Source: Chrysopilus asiliformis (Eukaryota; Arthropoda; Insecta; Diptera; Rhagionidae). From it: a stretch of 64,000 nt of DNA. A model generated the notes under the pieces. It did not search any database. It saw only the letters and a list, made by a program, of their open reading frames with translations, and was not told where the DNA came from. The translations under genes and the position numbers were made by a program. Each line of letters opens with the position of its first letter. The first letter of the stretch is position 1. Location of the stretch: contig OZ035962.1 in assembly GCA_964034945.1 (NCBI GenBank), positions 28,455,530 to 28,519,529 on the forward strand, read 5' to 3'. Of the stretch, positions 22,633-32,360 are shown piece by piece.

Positions 22633-24512
22633 GAGGAAAAAATAATTTCACGTGTTGAAAAACAAAAAAAGTTTAAGATTCTAAAAAACGTAAAGTTTTT
22701 TTTGGCCCCGTTAGCTTCGATTTATCGAAGTTCGACTGTATTTCAACTGATAAGGAAAACCCATATGACAAACACCGAAAATACTCGACAAAAAAGATAC
22801 TCCAATTGATGACAAGAACTTAAAAGGTGTTTGCTCTACAACAAAGGAGCTTCCTTGTTATAGAAACGGAGTCTGCAAACAGACAAACGTAAACACACGC
22901 GCATGGAATTAATAATTAACGGCTATTTAAATGGATGAATATTGAAATTACTTCTTGAAGTGCTTCTTGACGTTCTCAAAGTGCTGACATGTGGATCTAA
23001 AGCAACCGCCATCAAAACAAGTCTTAGAGAACGTGTAAAAAATGGGGAGAATCTCTTACGGAAACATGTGTCGGACGAGGGGACTTTTTTTTGGGCCTGA
23101 TCGGGGGCCGGTCCATTTGGAGAAGACATTGTCCACTCTATTGACTGGATATTTTGGACACCTTGCCCAGGATGTTTACTTAATTTTTTTGTCCAACGAT
23201 AGTATACAATTGGAGCCGATCATCTCAGTTACTTTTGTTAAAAGACCGCCGGACAATTTTTTCTTGTTCAAACCTAAAAGACACCACAACGTTTTCACCT
23301 TTTAATGCCTATATTTTTAGAATGACGGTACGTTGTCTGTACTCCATTTCGGTAACTGACGTGAATTTTTGAAGCCATTAATATTGTAAAAGAGGAAATG
23401 GGCATAATTTGTTTTTAAATTATTGTCACCATTCGAGTGCCACTTTAAGCGCCGTGCAATTTTATCTGGTTTTTGTTTGTCCATCAAGGTTTTTTCTCTT
23501 TTAAAACATCTAAATATAAGTGTCAGTAACTTTAACCGGTAGCTAAGTTGTAATCTTTTTTTTTCTTGAATGTAAATTTTATTTTCTCAAATTGCGGTTT
23601 ACTTTTACTGTCGGCGCGCTTAAATTGATTTTTTGAGACTTTTTGTTTAATAAAGAGGAAGCAATTCTAAACTCGTTTGTCGGTTTTAACCGCATAAGCG
23701 TTTTAAACGATCAAACACTTAAAAAATGTAAGTAAAGCAACAGAGATTCGATATGAAATAAAAGCGATTGGACATAAATGAAGAATTTATGGGGACTACG
23801 ATGATGCAACGCGAAAGGGTTAATGGAAAAATATTAACGCAAATGAGTGACTAAATTGTCATAATCCGAGTTTGTTTTCGTATCATTTTACGGTGGATTT
23901 TGTAAATTAAAAAAAAAAATTATTACATTCTTTTTCGTTTTTCCTTATTTTATAATTTTATGGCAACCTTTTACATGCGACCGTCACTGTGTAAAAGTCG
24001 TAAAAGTGTGCAGATTTTTATTGATTTAATTTTTTGATGAAAAAAAAAACAGATTTTTCGCAATCTTTCTTCGATTTTCTGAGGTTTTTGTGTTCAAGTA
24101 CTTTATCTGACCTGTAAATTGCAAGTTTCAATGATGGCACGAGGCAATTTAAATAACACCAAGTAATAAATAAAAATTTTAATTTGTCAGTTTTCGGCAC
24201 ATTTAAAAAATAAATAAATTGATTTTAAGCCACAATTAAAATTTTTTGAACGGAATTGCTATCCAAATATATCTTGAGATAAGATCTAATAAGGAATTAC
24301 TTGAGATAAGATGTAATAAGTAAAAATTATTCCATTTTAAAGAGATCTCTACAAATCGAAAAATTCCACCATAGCCAAGAAACTATTTTAAATTCTTGAA
24401 ATTTTGAAAGCAATTCTCCGACAACAATTTGCGTTTACAGCTAAAAATTTAGCTTCAATAAAATCTAGGGTGACCACAATTATCTAAAAATCCTTAAAAT
24501 CCTTGGTGCGTA
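22633..24512. other. AT-rich unassigned region
   Basis: No gene is supported. Open frames at 22923-23129 (-) and 23042-23305 (+) cover the least AT-rich part but show no known family. The flank just before 24511 holds TAGGGTGACCAC, possibly a hAT-MITE end. Confidence 0.45.
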
Positions 24513-25811
24513 ACGTTTGGGGAAAAAAATACGAACAACTGAAAATGCAGCTCTGCACTTCGAAGTACATACACAATACAAACAAACCTTTAATACTAAT
24601 TACACGACTTCCTAATAGTATATTATTAACCATTAAGATTTAGGTTATTTGCATTTTTTGTTTTCGAAATGTCACTAAATGAATTAGATCGTCGAAATTT
24701 AATTTGTAAATTCTGTGCCAAAAATCCAGAAAAATCTAAAAATTACATTTTCCGGCACATTTTCTCAATGGGTTCAAAAAAACTTTTATTTATAAAACAA
24801 TTGAAGCATTTGTAAATAAAAAAAACATGGCGAGAAAATCGGGTAGTGGCAGAAAGTGCGCATTACAATCTAGCAAACTTCGTGCAAAATTAAAGGCTGA
24901 AATTATGGGAAAAAGTGCAAAGTCATACAGGAAACTAGGACGCAAGTATCAAGTGGATCACAAACGATCAAAAAATATTTAGGGGTTATGAATATAAATA
25001 GAAAAGCTAAAAAAAGTGCGCGATTAGGTACCGAAAGTCAAGAAAATGTGATTAAGTCTAGATTGATGTTGCTATCCCAAAATTATTTTTCTGTTTAATC
25101 TCCCTATATGTCGGTGATGGAAAACGAATCATATTTTACAGTTGAAGGCAACGAATGGCAACAGCACTCATACTATGAGTGCGAAGGACAAAAATCACCA
25201 GACAAAGTGAGGTTTCTTAAAAAGACGAAGTTTCCCCGCAAGGTTCTGTTATGAGTCGCCATTAGCGAAAAAGGGGTGAGCGAGCCAGTATTTTTCAAAA
25301 GCGGTTTAGCAATAACTAAGGAGCTTCACATTAAAAACTGCCTACCAAAACTTCAAAAATACATCGCAAAACATAACAAAACGGACAAACTGGTATTTTG
25401 GCCTGACCTGGCTCCTGCCAAGGATACATTGAGCGAGTTGAATCGACTTAAAATCGAATTCATTCCTAAAGAACAAAACCCACCAAATGTTCCACAACTG
25501 CGGCCCATGGAAAACATTTGGGCGAATTTGAAAAGGAAGGTATACGCTAACGGTTATCGTCAAAAAAATTTTAATTCTTTAAAATACAAGATTAGGAAGG
25601 AGCTTAAGGACATCAACACGGAAGGAACTCGTCGGGCAATGAAGGAAGTTCCACTAAGGGTGCGAAAGGCAACTCGAATGGGGGCAATTTTTTTTTGTAA
25701 ATAAAGTAGATCCACTAAGGTTTAAATAAAAAAAATTAAATTTGAAAAAAAGGGTTCTAGATTTTTTTTTTTGCCTTTTTATCAACTGTTCGTATTTTTT
25801 TCCCCAAACGT
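24513..25811 (+). mobile_element. Complete Tc1-type transposon, inactivated
   Basis: A 1,299-bp element with terminal inverted repeats that begin ACGTTTGGGGAAAAAAATAC and continue with GAACA, the same at both ends. TA flanks both ends (24511-24512 and 25812-25813). Size, TIR/TA structure and the enclosed DDE transposase reading frame fit the IS630-Tc1-mariner superfamily. The transposase frame is broken, so the copy is not autonomous. Intact TIRs suggest it could still have been cross-mobilised. Confidence 0.9.
24669..25704 (+). pseudogene. Tc1-type transposase pseudogene
   Basis: The reading frame starts at MSLNELDRRNLICKF and continues, across at least two frameshifts in A-rich runs (~24780 and ~24965), through a helix-turn-helix-like region (KSAKSYRKLGRKYQVD). 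The catalytic domain follows. An in-frame stop occurs after QNYFSV (~25098) and a TGA at 25252-25254 lies where VLL-W-VAIS is expected. Catalytic landmarks are MENESYF (the first Asp is Asn), FWPDLAPA (second Asp present) and RPMENIWANLKRKVY (final Glu present). The last 142 codons are uninterrupted. Family membership is clear; activity is excluded by frameshifts, stops and the lost Asp. Confidence 0.88.
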
Positions 25812-25813
25812 TA

Positions 25814-25960
25814 TGTGTTAAGCTGCATTACAGCCAAACAACTTGACCGATTGACTTCATACTCATAACATATGTTTGTTAGGTTGCGAGATTGGTTTAT
25901 AGTTAGGTGTCGTCCTGTTATCAGCTCCTCTTTTACCCTGCGCCTGTTATCTTCTGAACC
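25814..25960. other. Repeat-derived flank
   Basis: Contains AACTTGACCGATTGACTTCA, a block like the one after the microsatellite in the Helitron at 28142, so it may be a Helitron remnant. No boundaries can be set. Confidence 0.3.
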
Positions 25961-26940
25961 GCTGAAGGGATTTTAACACGGTTTTTACTGTTGGGTAGGC
26001 TGTCCGTCAAGGAAAATGTTCGTTCACTCAAGCCACTTCCTCCTGCATGAAGAGAACTCCCCTTCCTGCGATCTCCTAAACTACTTAATGGATTTTAATA
26101 CGGGTTTTAGTCTTGGACACGCCGACTGTCAAGAAACATTTTCGCTCACTCAAATTACTCCAACATGCTGCGAACCCTCCCTCCTGCTAACTTAATGGAT
26201 CTTAATACGGTTTTTATACCCGTATGGTGAAACCAAAGGGTATACTTACTAACTTTGCCTTACCGTTTGTAACGCCAAGATCCCGTCATTACACACAAAA
26301 ATGAATTACACCAGTGTGTTTAGAATGATAAAAATAATTAATTTCTGCATGTCCGTCCGCCCGTCTGTCTGTCCGTCCGTCTGTCCGTCCGTCTGTCTGT
26401 GGCACGGATTGCGGGCGCACGGATTGAGCTAGAGACTTGAAACTTTGCGCAGATTCGTTTTTCGTAAAATGCGAGGCTAAGTTCGTTAATGGGCAAAAAT
26501 GAACCATTAGGGGGGTACCCCCCATACGAATGAAAACTTTTTTTCTGAATATCTCAAAAACGGTGAACTTTATCAAAAAAGTCCAAGAACAAAAGTTATT
26601 TAGGAGATGATTCTACATAAATCTCCCATACATCAAAATCCGATTGGAATAAATTTTAAAAAATCTTTTTGGAAAGTTTGACTTCAAAGTGGAATTTTGG
26701 TACAACTGTTCGAATTTTGATACGAATATCACCATACGGGTTTTTAATAATTGCCAGATTGGCAATTATAGCTTTTGTTATGTTTAGTGTTTGTACACGC
26801 CGCCCGCTAAGGAAAATTTTCCCCCACTCAAACCACTTTCTTCCACGTGATGCAAATACCCTGCCCTTCTATCTACTAAACTACCAAATGGATTCTGATA
26901 CGGTCTTGAGTTTCATTCACCAAGGAAAACTGCTTTAAAA
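25961..26940. repeat. ~107-120-bp minisatellite, interrupted by a HINE
   Basis: Units contain TTTTAATACGGTTTTTA, CACGCC, GTCAAGGAAAATGTTCG, CTCACTCAAACCACTTC and ACTACTTAATGGA. Unit 1 is ~25971-26091, unit 2 ~26092-26198, unit 3 from 26199 to 26893 with the HINE inside, and a partial unit 4 follows. A diverged relative is at about 52530-52620. It has no coding capacity. Confidence 0.7.
26213..26784 (+). mobile_element. HINE family 1, copy H
   Basis: The only full-length copy in the opposite orientation. It reads TTATACCCGTATGGTGAAAC, AAAGGGTATA, a CCGTCTGT microsatellite (~26350-26400), the GGTACC palindrome, CACCATACGGG, the hairpin ATTGCCAGATTGGCAAT and CTTTTGTTATG. It sits inside a minisatellite unit between T residues. 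Comparison with the uninterrupted neighbour unit shows no obvious target duplication, as expected for Helentron insertion between T and T. Confidence 0.88.
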
Positions 26941-28141
26941 GTTTCAAATCAATATCTCTACGCTCTAAAAATTCATGATTTCTTGAACCCTACTAAAAAC
27001 CTCCAAAAATTTATAAAACAAAATTCTGTACCACAAAAATACTTCATTAATATTCAATTAAAACAAAAAATACAAGTGAGTTAAGAAAATATCTAATATT
27101 TAATCAGTAATAATGCGCAAATTGATATTTTTAGTGACACCTTTGCTAAAGAAACATTCTCAATCCTTGAATATCGCAAAAACCTTGAGTTTTTCATATA
27201 CATAGTTCAACAATTTTCTTACGCAACCGATCACAATTTTTTTTTTCGCTATTTTTTCCATAAGTTTTGCGCCTATTTTATTTGCCCAAATGGTTCAAAC
27301 CAACTGTTCATACATCAACAATTCCATTGAGAATTTGACTTTATTATTTGTTGTACTGAAATATATTGTAAAAATAATCGAACTGGGGGGAAAAATAAAT
27401 ACTTTTTGGAAACTTTTCAACCGGGAAACTTCAAAGAAAAAAAGCCGGCCTCCCGAGTGGTACTCCATTGAAAGTTGGGGGCACACACAGAAAAATATGG
27501 CAACAATAACAACAACGACCAAAAACGATCATTTGCATGAAATAACTTTGAAGATGACGATGGTGTCTGTTCGTCTTTGCCCCAAGCCTCACTCAAAATT
27601 TTTGGACAGAATGAACGAAATGGATAGAAGAGGGGAAATGTTTACATTTGTTATATTAGTACTTTTTTTTGTTATTATTTTTCATTTCGATCGATTTGTG
27701 TTGGTTGAATTTTGTTTTTTAGCAACAGATTTTGCACGAACAATTTTTTCAAGTGTTTTTCCATTTCGAATCAACGTTGACAGTTAAATATTACATAAAT
27801 TTTTTTTGAAAGTTTCACTATGTTACGGCCAAATAGATCAATTTCTCGTTCATTGTTTGCAAAACAATGACAAATCGTTAAATTTGGGCAAATTTTGAAG
27901 GTATTATAAGAGTATTATGACAAAATTTACTTCATTTTGAATGGATTCAAATTGAACAGTAGTTTATGTAAGTGCGTCTAAACTTTTTTTTTCAATTTGG
28001 GGCTACAAAACTTATCCAAAAAACATCTTCGAAAATCGGGAGTCAAAAACGGTATCAGAAAAATTGACTTTCTGAAAAATGACTTGAAAAAATCCTCACA
28101 CCGGATATAACGACGGAATCATTCGCATATTTTTACGTCAA
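26941..28141. other. AT-rich unassigned region with one long open frame
   Basis: The frame 27290-27787 (+, 165 codons) is the longest unexplained one in the window. It has two hydrophobic stretches and a lysine-rich middle but no recognised family, and its T-rich composition suggests chance. No other structure is seen. Confidence 0.4.
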
Positions 28142-28463
28142 TCATACTAATTATATAAAAATGAGTTGGTGTCTGTCTGTCTGTTCCTCTTTCACGCAAA
28201 ACCGGCTGAACCGATTGACTTGAAATTTGGCATGAGTGTCTGTGGTAGTTCTGGTTCCAACACAGGCATACAGAAAAGTAGCGCGATGGGAGGGGGGAGT
28301 AAGGGGAGGGGGTAAAGTGATCTCGAAATTTAGTTTTCCCTCTATGTTACCCTTTCGCGGGGAAACTACCGAGCCGATTGGCCTAAAGTTTAGCTCCAAC
28401 ATAGACCATAAAAATTTTTTTTTTGAAAAAACTTAACCCAGCAACGACGGGTATGCAAGCTAG
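28142..28463 (+). mobile_element. Small non-autonomous Helitron
   Basis: A 322-bp element beginning TCATACTAATTATATAAAAA and ending GGGTATGCAAGCTAG. It is preceded by A and followed by T, the A|T insertion and TC...CTAG ends known for canonical Helitrons. A weak hairpin (ACCC...GGGT) lies ~10 nt before CTAG. A CTGT microsatellite follows the start, then AACCGATTGACTTGAAATTT. No Rep/helicase frame is present. The partial copy at 9736-10092 is its relative. Confidence 0.75.
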
Positions 28464-28763
28464 TTTTTTTTATGATTTATTAAAAGTTTATTTACTCGTT
28501 CGTTTATTGGACATGACTAGCTTTGTTTGCGAATAATGTCGACGCATTTTTCTTTTTTCGTTAAAATTTAGACACAAAACCAATTTTATTTCTTTTGCGA
28601 CTTTGATGCTTATTTACTGCTAAACTCAATTTTTACTGGCGACATTTTTAAAGTGTTTTATATCTCAGGTGGTCTTTTTTGAGAAATCCTGTATTGACTG
28701 TGGCGTAACTAGGAATTTTGGGCCATCCCTCAAAATGTTCTGGTTCTACTTTTTTGTGTTAAT

Positions 28764-28874
28764 GGGCTGTCCATAAAATAGGTCTCATTTTAAGGCTCTT
28801 TGGAAGTGACGAGGGGGAGGGGGTGAAGGGTTCGAAAGACCGGAAATTAGCGTGATGTATTTTATGGATAGCCC
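28764..28874. mobile_element. GGGCTGTCC MITE, ~110 bp
   Basis: The ends GGGCTGTCCATAAAATA and TATTTTATGGATAGCCC are inverted repeats with one mismatch around a GA-rich centre. Target duplication is unclear. Single ends of the same family occur at four other places in the window. Confidence 0.7.
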
Positions 28875-29019
28875 CTAAAACAATCTTCAAGTATTTTTTT
28901 GAAATTCCAGTTTTTTTCGGTGACCAATTGAATACCACTAGAATACCACCATCACCACTTTATGGGATGTCGCACTCCATTCATTCACTGCTCAATTTGT
29001 TAAAGGAAGTTGAATAGAC
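28875..29019. other. Spacer
   Basis: Unique DNA between two repeat blocks. No gene seen. Confidence 0.4.
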
Positions 29020-29044
29020 TGAGATAATCTCTGAACGAAATCCG

Positions 29045-29092
29045 TTTTAGGCACAATTATGACGATGTTTTAGGCACAATTATGACGATGCC
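29045..29092. repeat. Tandem duplication, 24-bp unit
   Basis: Two exact adjacent copies of a unit containing TTTTAGGCACAATTATGACG. It is a local duplication inside the family 2 element. Confidence 0.85.
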
Positions 29093-29101
29093 ATGCATCT
29101 A

Positions 29102-29373
29102 CACTCAGAAAAATGGAGGCTAACTCGACGACCTACATACGGCGTAATTGGCCTCGGGCAGGCGCGCGTTCGCCTGCATGTGGGCAAGTAAAACTGAGGT
29201 GACCTGTGGTCGGAGAAATTCTGAAATTAAGCCACCAGCAGGTGAAGTAAGGCATTGGGAGCTGCACGAGTTGACCTTAGATAGGTTAACTCTGACCGCT
29301 AGCTGGCTTACAGACACCTCTGTAAGGTCAGAGTTAACCTGACCAAAAGTTGACCTGGACATTTTTCTGAGTG
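29102..29373 (-). mobile_element. CACTCAG MITE, copy 3
   Basis: A 272-bp copy in reverse orientation, with perfect CACTCAGAAAAATG and CATTTTTCTGAGTG ends and TA on both sides (29100-29101 and 29374-29375). Inserted in the microsatellite region of the surrounding family 2 element. Confidence 0.88.
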
Positions 29374-29430
29374 TATTTGTCCGTCTGTCAGATGAACGTA
29401 TCTTAAATAACTTGAGAATGTGTTGAGTTA

Positions 29431-29799
29431 AGGTGCCGAGCTACATGAGAGTAAATACGCGAGTAACTCTCAAAAACTCTCGAGGTTGTCCATTTGATAG
29501 TTAATTTCGGCGATTTTTCTCTTTTCAAGACCAATATCTTGATTTTTTTGACATCTTGCTTTGGCGAGTTCTCGAGAGCTACTAGCGAAATTCAAACGCC
29601 CTTCGTATCTGGCGAGCAACTCCCCGAGAGTTTAGTGGGTGCGTGTTGACTAGAGAGTAGAATCACTTTTAACAGCTCGCAGAAACTAGCTCGCGAGTTT
29701 TTGCGAGTTTCTGCGAGCTATCTCAGAGACGTGTCCATTTGCGAGTAGCTGCTATCGAGAGGTTCTCGCCAGCATTTACTCTCATGTTGAGCGGCACCT
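29431..29799. mobile_element. MITE with TTA duplication (PIF/Harbinger-like)
   Basis: A 369-bp element with inverted ends AGGTGCCG and CGGCACCT. Pairing continues imperfectly through ACATGAGAGTAAAT. TTA flanks it at 29428-29430 and 29800-29802. Deleting the element plus one TTA restores GTTGAGTTAGCGACTT, the sequence found uninterrupted in the other family 2 copies. The interior is rich in GCGAGTTTCTGCGAG and CTCGAGAG motifs. A 3-bp TWA duplication points to PIF/Harbinger. No transposase. Confidence 0.85.
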
Positions 29800-30100
29800 T
29801 TAGCGACTTAAAATTTTTTGGGGATAATTTTTAATTATAACGGATACCTCTCAAACAATTTTTTTTAAAAACCGTTGTTTCTTTTTTTGAAACTATGGAT
29901 TTTTGGGGAAAAATGCATGTAACTAAATTTAAAGGAAATTAAAATTCCTACATTTTTTGCATCAACGGGTTTTTTGTGTCTCTAACGGTTATTGAGTAAT
30001 TTCGAAAAATGTTTTTTTTCACATATTTTTTCCGAAACCTCAAATATTGCAGAGGAAAATTTTATGTTAACCACAACTAATATTTTTTTAATTAATTTCA

Positions 30101-32006
30101 AGCTGAATAATTGATTTCCCAAACTTTCACTCAAAGTTCAATCTATCATCTTCAATTGACTGCAGTTTCCTTTTTTTTTGCGTAAACCCCGGTCTTTTTA
30201 AATCCTGTCTATGAATGAATAATGATCAGGAAATCGTTCCTTAAGGGATTGCAAAAAAATCAACAGAACTTTCAAGATTCTGCTAGTCGCAAACGATCAC
30301 AAATATATCTTCAGCCAGGTGATTTGACTTTAACGTACATCCAGTTAAACGCTTTTCCATTGTTATTTTGGTGTTTTTACACAAAAACTGGCAAAAAATG
30401 TTTTTTAAACCACAATTTTTTACATTTTTCGAAGCAAATCCAGATTTTCTTAAAGGTATACTCCAATGGCACAGGACAAAATTCAATTGTCCCGAGGTTT
30501 GTTGCTTTTCAAGTGTGTCTATGAATCGTCCTTAGAGAAAAAAATCTTCGGTGCGAATGCGTTCAAAATGGAAACTTACGAGTTATTCCTTCATTCGTAT
30601 AGGTTTTTGCAGCCCTGATATCCTGACCGGCTTTGTTCTGATTGTTATTTTTGAGTGTGTATTATATCACGGTGATATTGTATGCTTGAGAGGCATTTAG
30701 GAATCAACAGGGGGTAATTCCCTAAGTACGCGACGCGGCAATGTCGAGCCCTTGAACAGATTCGAATTCAAATTGAATTGAAGTAGCATAGAAAGGATCT
30801 CCAGACAGTTGTAAAACTCAAACAGCCCTCGAAACTGTTGTAAAACGGTTCCGCATTGTTACTTCGGATTCTATACCTTCCTGCGGGATGATTTCGGGCT
30901 GTTGTGGTTCGGTAAGGATTCCGCTGAGGATTCTCCTGGTTGGTATAGGAAGGAAAGCCATCAATCCTGTCTCCTGTGTGGATTTTAGTCGAAATCTCTA
31001 GATAAAAAATTGCATTATGAGTGGCATTTTCAAGGGCAGTGTGAATTATATGCACTTTGGTTTTGATAATTTTGTTTACCTGCGCGTTTATTTCGGGAAC
31101 ATTAAAAACGTAGGCCTGATTCGGGATTCTGAATGTGGATATTTTTGGCTTATTGGCTTTCAATTCAGTTTTAATAGAGTGCCACATGAAGAGTCACTAC
31201 ATCCCTGGTGTCAATTCCATTGTCAGTTTCTACTCATGATCGTCTTAGTTGTTAATGTTTTCCAAATTGTCTGGGATGGCGTTTAAGCATAACAGGAGAG
31301 AGGTGTGATCGAGGCTCGAACTGTGACCAATTTTTTTGTCAATGGTCTTGGCGCACCCATTGCCATATTTTGAATTGCATCTGCAGAAAGTGATTTGTAG
31401 CCATCGACCAGATGGGGTAATACGATTTTGTTCAGTCGCACTAAATTAGCCAGGATCACAAGGATTTGGATTTTCACGTTTCAATAAAAAAAATGTTGTA
31501 TTTTTCTGGGAGTTTCTTTAAGAGTTTTTGAATTTGTGAAATCAAATCTGTACCTCAGAGGTAAACTGTCGTAACTGACATTTTGCAAATATTACAGGAG
31601 AGCCATTTTTAGTTCAGAATTGCAAACTTTTTATTGTGTATGATTTTCGGTAATTATTTAAACTTTTGTAGTTTATTTTATTTTAGGAAATTGTTTAAAC
31701 AAAATATTAGTTAATATAATATTAACATAGTTAATAAGTTACGACAGTTTAACATACAGAAATATGAGTTTTTTGATTGAATTTGTGAAATCGAATATGA
31801 GTTTTTTGATTAGGGGAATGCAAGAAACTTCAAATTTTGCAAGCCAAAAAAGTTCGCGTTGTTATTTATGGAAAAGGCGCTTCTATAAATTTCCACCACA
31901 GTTTTTTAGCGCGCAACAAATTAGGCTTAAGTCGCGCAGCGAAGTAGTGCGCGCCTGCGCTCATCGAATTATAGTTACGTCCTTTGATTTTGACGGGCTT
32001 CTAACC
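30101..32006. other. Unassigned region, partly coding-like composition
   Basis: The segment 30700-31480 is less AT-rich and contains open frames on the minus strand (31283-31477 and 30768-31187). These might be pieces of one decayed gene or retroelement, since each breaks off with stops in the next frame. I recognise no family. The rest is AT-rich spacer. Confidence 0.4.
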
Positions 32007-32360
32007 TTAAGGCCCAACTATGATAGACATAGAAGCGCATATGTTAATGTCAAATTCCCAATGAATGTTGACATACATAGCTGTACACATAATAGCTAAT
32101 CTTCATTTTACCACAAGTGGAAATTAATATGGCCACAATATTATTAAATTCACACTAAAATTTTAGGTTATGTTCACTATTTACATATGCCAGTTCCATT
32201 TGTATCGAATTATTCATGCTTAACGAATGTTTAACGAAGGTCTGAAAGTGGCAACACTTTGACACATGTCTATTGTGGGTAATAACATTGACTTTCTTAT
32301 TCTGGAAATGACATATGCAGCTACATATGCGCTGCTATGTCTATCATAGTTGGGCCTTAA
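32007..32360. mobile_element. MITE flanked by TTAA (piggyBac-like)
   Basis: The element 32011-32356 has long inverted ends beginning GGCCCAACTATGATAGACAT on both sides and continuing to GCGCATATG. TTAA lies at both outer edges. A TTAA target is typical of piggyBac, although the GGCCC start is not the usual CCC. The interior encodes nothing. Confidence 0.75.

Larger units (their letters stand above)
29020..30100 (+). mobile_element. HINE-like family 2 copy with two nested MITEs
   Basis: The host element can be followed through both insertions: a duplicated TTTTAGGCACAATTATGACG block, GCCATGCATC, a nested CACTCAG MITE, TTTGTCCGTCTGTC, TAAATAACTTGAGAATGTGT, a nested TTA-flanked MITE, GCGACTT, and the core to GCAGAGGAAAATTTTATGTT. 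Uninterrupted relatives at 21680 and 42160 confirm the joins. Confidence 0.75.

Noticed and set aside
27290..27787. 165-codon open frame as a possible membrane protein
   Set aside because: Hydrophobic stretches follow from T-rich DNA, and no family, splice or promoter support is visible.
30768..31477. Possible retroelement gag or env remnant on the minus strand
   Set aside because: Composition is coding-like, but I recognise no motif, no LTRs or primer-binding site are seen, and the frames do not join.
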